Of a stretch of DNA of 59,731 bases, positions 16,232 through 24,809 are shown piece by piece; position 1 is the stretch's first letter, and the number at the start of each line of letters is the position of its first letter. Where the stretch lies: the NCBI GenBank assembly GCA_013002225.1, contig JABDKL010000201.1:1-59731 (forward strand), in the 5' to 3' direction. Origin of the DNA: Winogradskyella sp. (GTDB taxonomy: Bacteria; Bacteroidota; Bacteroidia; Flavobacteriales; Flavobacteriaceae). A program made the translations under genes and the position numbers. Below the pieces are notes generated by a model that saw only the letters and a program-made list of their open reading frames with translations, ran no database searches and had not been told where the DNA came from.

Positions 16232-16618
16232 TTGAATCCCGCTGAATCCTATATACTAAAACAAGCAGAACCTTATAAGTCCATATTGTTGCAGTTACAA
16301 TCACTTGTTGGCGCTGTAGTCCCTAATGCAGAGTTACTATACAAATGGCACTAGCCTTTCTATTATTGCAATGATATTCCACTTTGTTATTTCAATCAAT
16401 CTAAAGATTTCGTGGATTTAGCATTTTGGCATGGAGAGCGATTACAAAGCTATAAATCACATTACATTACAGAAAATCGAAAGCGCGTAATGTCTTTACG
16501 ATATAGGTCTGTTGAGGATATTATAGATGAGGTTGTGGTCTATGTAATAGAGCAACAATTAGAAATAAATACCAATCCGTTTAAACTGATTAAAGCATCT
16601 GGATCTAAAAAGAAGTAA
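16232..16618 (+). pseudogene. DUF1801-domain gene interrupted by an in-frame amber codon
   Basis: One reading frame from TTG 16232 to TAA 16618 (128 codons) reads as a complete DUF1801-type protein: NPAESYILKQAEPYKS, then VPNAELLYKWH, a TAG at 16352-16354, then PFYYCNDIPLCYFNQSKDF and VDLAFWHGERLQ. The frame is the same on both sides of the TAG, so a single base change interrupts it; no frameshift is needed. The stop falls in the conserved KWxxPFYY stretch. A 68-codon remnant from ATG 16412 is left open. It follows the membrane protein by 6 bases, and its last 14 bases overlap the end of kdsA. A sequencing error or stop readthrough remains possible. Confidence 0.75.
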
Positions 16619-17417
16619 CCAATTTTCTTATTGCCACTAAGTTAGAAAGTAAACTTTCCAGATTATCCAGATGTAACATATTTGCACCATCGCTTTTAGC
16701 ATTAGCAGGATCAAAATGTGTTTCTATAAATAAACCATCCACATTATTTACAACACCAGCTCGCGCAATAGTTTCGATCATATCTGGTCGCCCACCAGTA
16801 ACACCAATACTTTGGTTAGGTTGCTGCAGGGAATGCGTTACATCAAGAACTGTAGGAGCATATTGACGCATAGTTGGAATACCACGAAAATCGACAATCA
16901 TATCCTGGTACCCAAACATCGTACCTCTATCGGTTATCCATGCTTTTTCATTACCAGCATCCTTTACCTTTTGTACTGCATGTTTCATGGCTTCAGGACT
17001 CATAAATTGGCCCTTTTTAAGGTTTACAACTTTACCTGTTTCAGCAGCTGCTACCACTAAATCGGTTTGACGCACTAAAAAGGCAGGTATTTGTAATACA
17101 TCAACAAATTCTGCAGCCATGGCTGCATCAGAAGCTTCGTGTATATCGGTAACTGTTGGTACATCAAAAGTTTCAGAAACCTTTTTTAATATATTAAGGG
17201 CTTTTTCATTGCCTATACCAGTAAAACTATCAATTCTACTTCTATTAGCTTTCTTAAAACTACCTTTAAATACATAAGGTATTTGCAATTTATCTGTTAT
17301 CGAAATAACCTTTTCAGCGATACGTAAAGCCATATCCTCACCTTCAATCGCACATGGGCCGCAAAGCAAGAAAAAGTTATCAGAATCCGTATGTTTTAAT
17401 TTTGGTATTGTAATCAA
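16605..17417 (-). CDS. kdsA: 3-deoxy-8-phosphooctulonate synthase KdsA
   Basis: KdsA condenses phosphoenolpyruvate with arabinose 5-phosphate to KDO 8-phosphate, needed for the LPS inner core. The 270-residue length is normal. Motifs: LLCGPCAIEGED at the N-terminus, VFKGSFKKANRSR for PEP binding, VTDIHE, LQIPAFLVRQTDL, and the GGRPDMIETIARAG region near residue 210. The loop before VNNVDGLFIETHFDP is intact. It is the second gene after a small membrane protein at 17815-17456 and its end overlaps the broken DUF1801 gene by 14 bases on the opposite strand. The gene implies KDO-containing lipooligosaccharide in this organism. Confidence 0.96.
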   Translation of the reverse strand: MITIPKLKHTDSDNFFLLCGPCAIEGEDMALRIAEKVISITDKLQIPYVFKGSFKKANRSRIDSFTGIGNEKALNILKKVSETFDVPTVTDIHEASDAAMAAEFVDVLQIPAFLVRQTDLVVAAAETGKVVNLKKGQFMSPEAMKHAVQKVKDAGNEKAWITDRGTMFGYQDMIVDFRGIPTMRQYAPTVLDVTHSLQQPNQSIGVTGGRPDMIETIARAGVVNNVDGLFIETHFDPANAKSDGANMLHLDNLESLLSNLVAIRKLVTSF

Positions 17418-17455
17418 TGTAATAGACTTAAATATTAAGGCGTAAAGATAACATT

Positions 17456-17815
17456 TTAAAAAACCTTTTTAATACTATTCCTTACAATCCATAAAGACAT
17501 AATAAAGTTGCCAGCTACCAATAGGCCACCATAAAAGATTAATTGTTTTGATGCAGCAGACCAGCTTAATATTTGTAACAGGTTAGAAATATAGGCCAAA
17601 ATTAAATATGAGGATAAACAAACAAATACTATACCTAACGAAAAATTTAGTTTTCTATTTGGTTTTATTAATTGCCATAAAAATGGAATTGTAAATAATA
17701 AAATAGGATATGCAGAGGTACCTTCACTTCTATTAATCCCTGTAAAGAAATATATAGTTACAGAAATAAAATATAGGTAGGGTATAAACTTGGTGTATTT
17801 ACTAATCGTATGCAT
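17456..17815 (-). CDS. Small four-helix membrane protein, function unknown
   Basis: A 119-residue hydrophobic protein with about four transmembrane segments (around residues 10-27, 35-49, 57-78 and 87-112), basic loops, and no recognised motif. It begins MHTISKYTKFIPYLYF. It lies 38 bases upstream of kdsA on the same strand and is probably co-transcribed with it. Whether it is linked to LPS synthesis beyond this position cannot be said. No family name is offered. Confidence 0.65.
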   Translation of the reverse strand: MHTISKYTKFIPYLYFISVTIYFFTGINRSEGTSAYPILLFTIPFLWQLIKPNRKLNFSLGIVFVCLSSYLILAYISNLLQILSWSAASKQLIFYGGLLVAGNFIMSLWIVRNSIKKVF

Positions 17816-17976
17816 CTGTTAAAAATTTAGTTATCAGATATAAATAGCCCAATTAGCGATTGATTTGTGGGAAGGCTTTTTACTAAAAATTCGTAATTAT
17901 AACGACAAGTTACAAATGGAAATTGCTAAAAGTGTAAATTATAACATAGAATTAACGAAATCAGGATAATAAGCCG

Positions 17977-17984
17977 TACCTTTG
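17977..17984 (+). promoter_or_regulatory. Probable -7 box of typA
   Basis: TACCTTTG matches TAnnTTTG exactly and ends 23 bases before the ATG at 18008. The expected -33 region lacks a clear TTG. Confidence 0.5.
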
Positions 17985-18007
17985 CGCGCTTAAAATCAGC
18001 ATTAGTT

Positions 18008-19807
18008 ATGGCTAAGATTAAAAATATTGCAATTATTGCACACGTTGACCACGGTAAAACAACCTTGGTAGATAAAATTATGTACCACTGTCAATTGTTT
18101 CGTGAAAATGAAAATACAGGAGATTTAATTCTAGATAACAACGATCTAGAACGAGAAAGAGGTATTACCATTACATCTAAAAATGTATCAGTTGTTTATA
18201 GAGATACAAAAATAAACATCATTGATACTCCTGGTCACGCCGATTTTGGTGGTGAAGTAGAACGCGTGTTAAACATGGCTGATGGCGTATTATTGTTAGT
18301 TGATGCTTTTGAAGGACCAATGCCGCAAACACGTTTTGTATTGCAAAAAGCTATTGATTTAGGGTTGAAGCCATGCGTAGTTGTAAATAAGGTAGATAAA
18401 GAAAATTGTACACCTGATGAAGTGCATGAAAAAGTGTTTGACCTAATGTTCGAGCTCGGTGCTGAAGAGTGGCAATTAGATTTTCCAACAGTTTATGGTT
18501 CTGCCAAGAATAATTGGATGAGTGACGATTGGCAAAACGAAACCGAAAATATTGAACCATTATTAGATATGGTTATTGAACATATTCCTGAGCCAAAAAT
18601 TGAAGAGGGAACGACGCAAATGTTAATCACATCTTTAGATTTTTCTTCTTTTACAGGTCGTATTGCAATTGGTCGCTTAACTCGTGGAGGCTTAAAAGTA
18701 GGTCAACAAATTTCTTTAGTAAAAAGAGATGGTTCTATTGTTAAAAATAGAATTAAGGAATTACACACATTTGAAGGTTTAGGCCGTCTAAAAGTAGATG
18801 AGGTACAAACTGGAGATATTTGTGCGATAGTAGGACTTGAAGGTTTTGAAATAGGTGACACTGTCGCTGATTTTGAAAATCCTGAAGGATTAAAAACTAT
18901 TGCTATCGATGAGCCAACGATGAGCATGTTATTTACAATAAACGATTCACCTTTCTTTGGTAAAGACGGTAAATTTGTTACTTCTCGTCATATTAAAGAC
19001 AGATTAAATAAAGAGTTAGAAAAGAATTTAGCACTTCGTGTTGAGGAGACAGATAGTGCAGATAAGTTTATGGTCTTTGGTCGTGGCGTATTACACCTTT
19101 CGGTTTTAATCGAAACAATGCGTCGTGAAGGTTATGAACTTCAAATAGGACAACCCCAGGTAATCATCAAAGAAATTGATGGTGTTAAGTGTGAACCTTT
19201 TGAAGAAATGACTATAGATTTACCAGAACATGTTTCTGGAAAAGCTATAGAAATGGTAACCATGCGTAAAGGCGAAATGTTAAGCATGGAAGCAAAAGGG
19301 GATCGCATGGTTTGTGAGTTTATTGTACCATCACGAGGTATAATTGGTTTACGTAATCAATTGCTTACGGCTACAGCTGGTGAGGCTATTATGGCACACC
19401 GATTTAAAGAATACCAACCTTTAAAAGGTGGTATTCCAGAACGTCAAAACGGTTCTTTGGTTTCTATGGAAAATGGACAAGCAATTCCTTATTCTATAGA
19501 CAAATTACAAGATAGAGGTAAGTTTTTTGTAGATCCAGGAGAGGATATCTATGAAGGGCAAGTAATTGGTGAAAACTCACGTGGTGACGATATGGCTGTT
19601 AACGTAACTAAAACTAAGAAGTTGAGTAACGTTCGTTCGTCTGGTGCAGACGATAAAGCCAAAATTGTACCAGCTATAAAATTCTCTTTGGAAGAGGCTT
19701 TAGAGTATATTCAGAAAGATGAATATGTTGAGGTAACCCCAAATCACTTAAGATTACGAAAAATTCATTTAAAAGAAGTAGATCGTAAAAGGAATAAAAG
19801 TCTATAA
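18008..19807 (+). CDS. typA: Ribosome-associated GTPase TypA/BipA
   Basis: TypA/BipA is a translational GTPase related to EF-G that helps 50S subunit assembly and stress growth. The 599-residue chain has G1 [15 protein letters not shown], switch region RERGITITSKN, G3 DTPGHADFGGEVERV and G4 VVNKVDK, then a beta-barrel domain (FTGRIAIGRLTRG) and the family-specific C-terminal part with GEMLSMEAKGDRM and SRGIIGLRNQLLT. Length and domain order are standard. The gene is monocistronic with a terminator at 19830. Identification is secure. Confidence 0.97.
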   Translation: MAKIKNIAIIAHVDHGKTTLVDKIMYHCQLFRENENTGDLILDNNDLERERGITITSKNVSVVYRDTKINIIDTPGHADFGGEVERVLNMADGVLLLVDAFEGPMPQTRFVLQKAIDLGLKPCVVVNKVDKENCTPDEVHEKVFDLMFELGAEEWQLDFPTVYGSAKNNWMSDDWQNETENIEPLLDMVIEHIPEPKIEEGTTQMLITSLDFSSFTGRIAIGRLTRGGLKVGQQISLVKRDGSIVKNRIKELHTFEGLGRLKVDEVQTGDICAIVGLEGFEIGDTVADFENPEGLKTIAIDEPTMSMLFTINDSPFFGKDGKFVTSRHIKDRLNKELEKNLALRVEETDSADKFMVFGRGVLHLSVLIETMRREGYELQIGQPQVIIKEIDGVKCEPFEEMTIDLPEHVSGKAIEMVTMRKGEMLSMEAKGDRMVCEFIVPSRGIIGLRNQLLTATAGEAIMAHRFKEYQPLKGGIPERQNGSLVSMENGQAIPYSIDKLQDRGKFFVDPGEDIYEGQVIGENSRGDDMAVNVTKTKKLSNVRSSGADDKAKIVPAIKFSLEEALEYIQKDEYVEVTPNHLRLRKIHLKEVDRKRNKSL

Positions 19808-19829
19808 TTAAGTAGACGGAATTAAATTT

Positions 19830-19861
19830 AAAAGAGAAATACTTAGGTATTTCTCTTTTTT
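19830..19861 (+). terminator. Intrinsic terminator after typA
   Basis: A 13-bp perfect stem (19830-19842 with 19847-19859), TTAG loop and a T run to 19861. It separates typA from the glycan locus. Confidence 0.85.
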
Positions 19862-19915
19862 GTTATGACCAATATGTAGCAATTTCTTATTTTTTATATT
19901 TACCAAAATTACGTT

Positions 19916-20128
19916 ATGATAAGTCTTTATTTTGATCCCGGTCTAGGTGCGATGATAATTCAATCCATTATCGCTGCTGTGGCTGGTGTGATCTTATTTT
20001 CTAAAAATTTAATGCATAAAATCAAGGTGTTTTTAGGTATATCCAAGCCAATTGAGGATGATCTTTATGAAGATATCGATGTTACCGATACTGACCTTGA
20101 AAATAAAAATTCAAGTGAACGCCAATAA
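19916..20128 (+). CDS. Small single-span membrane protein at the head of the glycan locus
   Basis: A 70-residue protein with a YFDPGLGAMIIQ start, one hydrophobic segment (about residues 11-28), a basic stretch MHKIKVF, and an acidic tail (DDLYEDIDVTDTDLE). The DPG-G-x-I/L-I-Q opening followed by one helix is a pattern of small proteins beside glycan-modifying genes as I recall it, but I cannot name a family. Its end overlaps the next gene by 14 bases if that gene starts at GTG 20115, which points to translational coupling. A role as membrane partner of the following enzyme is an inference. Confidence 0.65.
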   Translation: MISLYFDPGLGAMIIQSIIAAVAGVILFSKNLMHKIKVFLGISKPIEDDLYEDIDVTDTDLENKNSSERQ

Positions 20129-21497
20129 CGCTCATCCATCTTCATTCAGAGATCCCTCGGGTTATGTGTTCACTAAAAATGGTGAAATAAGAAGGGTCAT
20201 TAATCCTATATATTTTAAACCATATTCGTCATTAACTAGTAGCGGATTTTATAACCGACTAATTAAAAATGGTTTACTTATTCCACACGAAGAAATAATC
20301 AGTTCAGAAAATGAAATAATAATTAAAGCTGAAAAAATTCCATTTATTACCTATCCATACGAGTGGAGTTTTAATATGTATAAGGAGGCAGCATTACTAA
20401 CTTTAAAACTTCAAAAATACAGTTTAGAACATGGATTTTCTTTAAAGGATGCGTCAGCTTTTAATGTTGCTTTTCATAACGGGAAAGCCATATTTATTGA
20501 TACTTTATCGTTCGACTTCTATACCGAAAACAAGCCCTGGCGTGCTTACAAGCAGTTTGTAACTCATTTTTTAGGTCCATTACTATTAGCGCATTTTCAC
20601 GGAGCAGACCAGCTTAAATTATTAAGTAATTTTATTGATGGTGTACCCGTAAAACTGATTAGTTCTATGTTGCCCTTTAAAACTAAGCTTAGTCCGTTGG
20701 TATACTCCAATATTCACCTTCTAGCCAATTTAGAAGATAAACATAATGAAGATTATAAAGAGCAAACTAAAAAAGCTACATTATCTAAAAAAGGACAACT
20801 AAACATTATAGAAAGTCTATATAGTTATATTAAAAAGCTGGAACTTAAAGAGTCCTCTGAATGGGGGAATTATTATGATAAGACCAATTATTCGGATGAT
20901 GCATTTATTAAAAAATCGAACATCATAAATACCTGGATTGATACTTTAAAGCCTAATAGTCTAATTGATGTTGGTGGTAATGATGGTACATTTGTTAGAA
21001 AACTGAAAAGGTCGGTTGATCTGGCTCTGGTTTGTGATGTAGATAATAATGCGGTTGATTTTAATTATAAAAAAATGAAGCAGAATAAGGACAAGTTTAT
21101 TTTACCTTTTGTGCTCAATGTTTTAAATCCCTCTGCATCTATAGGTTTAAATAATATGGAACGCGATTCGTTTATAGATCGCGCAAAGCAATTGGCCCCA
21201 GATGTAACCTTTGCTTTAGCTTTAATTCATCATATGTCATTATCTGGAAATGTACCATTTAAGCAATCGGCAGCTTTTTTCAGTTCGTTTTCAAAATATT
21301 TGATAATAGAATTTCCGAAACGAAAGGATTCTTGGGTGCAACGCCTTTTAAAATCTAAAAATGATTTTGAAGCATATTTTGATTTTTATACAATAGAAAA
21401 TTTTGAAAACGCATATAGTAACCATTTTATAATTAGAGAGAAAGTAGATATAACAGCGTCGGAACGTGTTATGTATTTATTAGAAACTATAAATTGA
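20115..21497 (+). CDS. Predicted kinase-like/SAM-methyltransferase fusion
   Basis: From GTG 20115 the protein is 460 residues; ATGs further upstream would overlap the previous gene heavily, and conserved sequence only begins at SFRDPSGYVF. The N-terminal half contains LKDASAFNVAF and AIFIDTLSF, with Asp112, Asn117 and Asp129 spaced like the catalytic Asp, Asn and metal-binding Asp of protein-kinase and aminoglycoside-kinase folds. The C-terminal half is a class I methyltransferase with motif I SLIDVGGNDGTFVRKL (about 284-299) and CDVDNNAVDF after it. The arrangement recalls WbdD, the methyltransferase-kinase that caps O-antigen chains, with the domains in reverse order. Its overlap with both neighbours suggests one tightly coupled module. 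Confidence 0.72.
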   Translation: MNANNAHPSSFRDPSGYVFTKNGEIRRVINPIYFKPYSSLTSSGFYNRLIKNGLLIPHEEIISSENEIIIKAEKIPFITYPYEWSFNMYKEAALLTLKLQKYSLEHGFSLKDASAFNVAFHNGKAIFIDTLSFDFYTENKPWRAYKQFVTHFLGPLLLAHFHGADQLKLLSNFIDGVPVKLISSMLPFKTKLSPLVYSNIHLLANLEDKHNEDYKEQTKKATLSKKGQLNIIESLYSYIKKLELKESSEWGNYYDKTNYSDDAFIKKSNIINTWIDTLKPNSLIDVGGNDGTFVRKLKRSVDLALVCDVDNNAVDFNYKKMKQNKDKFILPFVLNVLNPSASIGLNNMERDSFIDRAKQLAPDVTFALALIHHMSLSGNVPFKQSAAFFSSFSKYLIIEFPKRKDSWVQRLLKSKNDFEAYFDFYTIENFENAYSNHFIIREKVDITASERVMYLLETIN

Positions 21498-22993
21498 AAG
21501 CGCAAAAAAAAACCTTAAAATTATCTGATGTAAGTAAAAACAGACTGTCTGTTTTGGCTGCACTATCAGCTGGACTATATCCCCTTACATTTCTTTACAA
21601 GTCTAACCACACACTTTATGCATCCTGGTACCATATTAAATGGGTTGCTATTATTTACATTGTACTTCCGATAATTATCTTCCTTTCGACTTCTCTATTA
21701 GGTCTTAAAATAAAATTTATAGACAAACATAAACTTAAAGTTTTAACGGTTCTAAACTTGACATTTTTTACTGGTCTATTACTTTACAGCGCTTATGGTT
21801 TACAAAAGAAGTTACTCATTTTGGCGATCCTTATTGCAGTATTGTTGGGAGTTCTCGTCTATAAGCATTTACTAAAAATTATAAAATTTCAATTTCTGCT
21901 GGCGATAATTGGCATTATATTTTTAATGCCAATCTTATTTACATACACAAATTATAACAAGAATTGGCTGGAGCAAGACAATAAAATTGAATCTGTACAA
22001 TTTAAAAAGACACCTAATATTTATTTGATTCAACCTGATGGATATGTGGGATTGTCGGAATTAACGAAGGGTAATTACGGAAAAGATACTAGTGCCTTCG
22101 CAAACTTTTTGCTTGCCAATGGTTTTACATTGTACCCTAATTTTAGAAGCAATTATTATTCGACCTTAAGCTCCAATGCTTCTTTGTTTGCAATGAAGCA
22201 TCACTATTTTCATGGACTAATAGATTCGTCCTCAGAACTTATGCTTGCAAGAGATATAATCACCTCAGATAATCCTGTTTTAAACATTTTAAGAAATAAT
22301 AACTATACTACATCTTTAATTTTAGAAAATTCTTACCTCCTTGCCAGTAGACCAAAAATAGGATACGATTACTGCAATGTTAGTTATAAAGATTTGTCGG
22401 TATTTGCGAAAGGTTTCGAGTTTAAACGTAATGTTTTAAAAGATTTGGAAAATGCTATAAAAACTAATGACAAGGGAAGTCAATTCTATTTTGTTGAGAA
22501 AATAATTCCCGGACATATTGCCACTCTAAAATCTACTTCTAAAGGAAAAGAAATTGAAAAAGAATTGTATCTAAAACGATTGGAAGACGCAAATAAATGG
22601 CTGGCAGAAACCATAAAACTTATTGAGACATATGATGCTAACAGTCTTATAATAATTGCATCAGATCATGGTGGTTTTGTAGGTTATGACTATTCGTCAC
22701 AAGCACATCAAAAACCAAATAGCAAAGAAAATACTTTGTCTATGTTTTCGTCATTATTAGCAATTAAATGGCCTGATAACCCGAAATTATATGATGCAGA
22801 TTTAAATACATCAGTTAATTTGTTTAGATCAGTCTTTTCATACCTAAGTAGCGATACGACTTTATTAGATACAACGCAAGAAGATAAGAGCTATTTACTT
22901 GTAACCAAGGATGCTCCTCAGGATTTGTATGAAGTTATTGATGAAAATGGTAATGTGGTTTTTAAGACATTTAATCTAAACGAGAAACTATAA
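21494..22993 (+). CDS. Membrane-anchored AlkP/sulfatase-superfamily protein
   Basis: A 499-residue protein starting at TTG 21494, which overlaps the previous stop by 4 bases (TTGA). About four or five transmembrane helices in residues 10-160 are followed by a periplasmic alkaline-phosphatase-like domain: IYLIQPDGY with metal-ligand candidate Asp182, RSNYYSTLSSNASLF around the expected nucleophile, and IIIASDHGGF (Asp391, His392). This layout is shared with lipoteichoic acid synthase and phosphoethanolamine transferases, so a phospho-transfer onto the glycan or its lipid is likely. The substrate is not readable from sequence. It is the third gene of the module at the start of the glycan locus. 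Confidence 0.7.
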   Translation: MKAQKKTLKLSDVSKNRLSVLAALSAGLYPLTFLYKSNHTLYASWYHIKWVAIIYIVLPIIIFLSTSLLGLKIKFIDKHKLKVLTVLNLTFFTGLLLYSAYGLQKKLLILAILIAVLLGVLVYKHLLKIIKFQFLLAIIGIIFLMPILFTYTNYNKNWLEQDNKIESVQFKKTPNIYLIQPDGYVGLSELTKGNYGKDTSAFANFLLANGFTLYPNFRSNYYSTLSSNASLFAMKHHYFHGLIDSSSELMLARDIITSDNPVLNILRNNNYTTSLILENSYLLASRPKIGYDYCNVSYKDLSVFAKGFEFKRNVLKDLENAIKTNDKGSQFYFVEKIIPGHIATLKSTSKGKEIEKELYLKRLEDANKWLAETIKLIETYDANSLIIIASDHGGFVGYDYSSQAHQKPNSKENTLSMFSSLLAIKWPDNPKLYDADLNTSVNLFRSVFSYLSSDTTLLDTTQEDKSYLLVTKDAPQDLYEVIDENGNVVFKTFNLNEKL

Positions 22994-23004
22994 AGTAAAA
23001 TGTA

Positions 23005-24762
23005 ATGCAAACTGGATTAACGAACAAAAGCAAATTTATAATAGTCCTTATCATCGTAGTGTTATTACAATTGTTGCTTAGTTTTCAAGGCTTCGACATA
23101 TGTGATGATGGTTTTGTACTTACATTTTATCAGCAGATTTTTCAAAATCCAGAAAGTGTAGAATATAATTTTTTGTATTGGTTTAGTGGCATCGTCGGTG
23201 GTCTCTGGTATCAAATCTATGAGGATGGTGGTGTATTTTGGTTTAGAATGCTTGCGTTGATTGTGAATACATCTACATTTGTTATTACGTATCACTTATT
23301 GAAACGACATATGAGGCAAGATTTTTTACTTCTCGCCTTAACAATGGTTTTATTTGTTAATGATTATGGTTTTTTAACCTTTTACCACAATCAGCTTACT
23401 GCACTTATGACGGTTTTAATCATTTATGTTTTGAGTAAAGCCATTACTAAAAATGTGATGACACTTTTTATTTTGTCAGGAATCCTAATTAGTTTCAATA
23501 CAGTAGTAAGAATCCCTAATTTGGTGCTAACATCCTTTTTACTTGTGATTCCTTTCGGATATTTTATAAAGTTTCGATCTCTAAAAAGGGCAATTAAACC
23601 TACTTTATTTTGCTCTTTAGGGATAGTGTTAGGGTTTGCTTTGGTATATAGTATTCTAATTGCACTTGACCAGGTTGTAATAATGAAAAATGCGTTATTA
23701 ACTATTTTCGATTTAGGAAAAACCGAAAATAGTTCGCATAATTTCAAGTCAATATTTACGGCGCCCCTATATAATTATTATCATATCATAGTAACACTTG
23801 TGCAGTTTGCAGCTATAGTTATGTTTTTGATTTTTTCCAATCGCTTTTTCTCAAAAATCTCTTTTGGCAAATTTCTATTAAGCATAAGCACTATAGGCCT
23901 TTTGCTATATTGGATTAATACGGGTAATATTTACCCAATCTATGGATTGTGTTTATTGGGCAGCATAATAATACTCTGGTCCAAGCATTTTAATTCAAGC
24001 CTAAAAGTATTGGCTTGCTTTTCATTGTTAACGCTAATAACCTTAACCCTTGGTTCTGCAGGTGGAATAAATAATAGCGGATATATGGCTATTTGGCTCG
24101 GGTTGCCATTGTTTTTTTTAGCCATGCAAAACTTTAACCTTTATGCAAAAAAGAATGGTATTGCAACAGAAGTCATACAATCGATTTTTAATAATAATTT
24201 AAATAATCGCCTACTGTATTGTTTAGCGCTTGCATTTTTTGCCGTTAAGTCATATAATATTTATAATGGGGCGTATTTTGATTCAGGAAGCCGATATTTA
24301 AAAACTTATGCCATAAACGATAAATTGGCTCAGGGTATTTACACGACAGAAAAGCGTGCCCAAATTATAAATGATTTGCTTGTCAATCTTGAAGATTTTG
24401 TTGCACCAGGTGATTATTTATTTGCATACGATAAAATACCAATGGTTCATTTCTTAACAGAAACCAAGCCCTATATGTACAATCCCTGGGTTTGGATCTA
24501 CGATTATAATTCGTTCAGAAAAAAATTAAATAAAGCAGAACACGACATTCCTGTATTACCTGTTGTTGTACAACAAAAGTTTGAAACCATAAGTAACTTT
24601 TCAGAGCCCATTGAAGATTATATGTCGGTTCATAAGGAAAATTCCGATTTGCACAGCAATGAACGTAATAAGGCGATGCGTGATTTTTTAACACGACACA
24701 ACTATACAGTAGTATGGAGCAATGCTTACTTTAATATTTATAAAACTCCTAAATCGCAATAA
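23005..24762 (+). CDS. Polytopic membrane protein, probable GT-C-type glycosyltransferase
   Basis: A 585-residue membrane protein with some ten or eleven hydrophobic helices in the first 430 residues and a soluble C-terminal part of about 150 residues. The first loop carries FDICDDGF (Asp31, Asp34, Asp35), like the acidic motif in the first periplasmic loop of GT-C enzymes that use polyprenyl-phosphate sugars. The next gene encodes a GtrB-like polyprenyl-phosphate glycosyltransferase, a natural supplier of such a donor. The family is not one I can name, so the glycosyltransferase call rests on topology, the acidic loop and context. Confidence 0.6.
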   Translation: MQTGLTNKSKFIIVLIIVVLLQLLLSFQGFDICDDGFVLTFYQQIFQNPESVEYNFLYWFSGIVGGLWYQIYEDGGVFWFRMLALIVNTSTFVITYHLLKRHMRQDFLLLALTMVLFVNDYGFLTFYHNQLTALMTVLIIYVLSKAITKNVMTLFILSGILISFNTVVRIPNLVLTSFLLVIPFGYFIKFRSLKRAIKPTLFCSLGIVLGFALVYSILIALDQVVIMKNALLTIFDLGKTENSSHNFKSIFTAPLYNYYHIIVTLVQFAAIVMFLIFSNRFFSKISFGKFLLSISTIGLLLYWINTGNIYPIYGLCLLGSIIILWSKHFNSSLKVLACFSLLTLITLTLGSAGGINNSGYMAIWLGLPLFFLAMQNFNLYAKKNGIATEVIQSIFNNNLNNRLLYCLALAFFAVKSYNIYNGAYFDSGSRYLKTYAINDKLAQGIYTTEKRAQIINDLLVNLEDFVAPGDYLFAYDKIPMVHFLTETKPYMYNPWVWIYDYNSFRKKLNKAEHDIPVLPVVVQQKFETISNFSEPIEDYMSVHKENSDLHSNERNKAMRDFLTRHNYTVVWSNAYFNIYKTPKSQ

Positions 24763-24809
24763 TTTACTAAATGATTTACTATATATTAGTTGTGTCTTAA
24801 GCTGTTAAT

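Noticed and set aside
16412-16618. Separate 68-residue gene starting at ATG 16412
   Set aside because: It is the downstream part of the interrupted DUF1801 frame, which is continuous with 16232-16351 in the same phase.
23424-23747. Minus-strand frame of 107 codons inside the GT-C-like gene
   Set aside because: Shadow of an AT-rich membrane protein gene; no motif or start signal.
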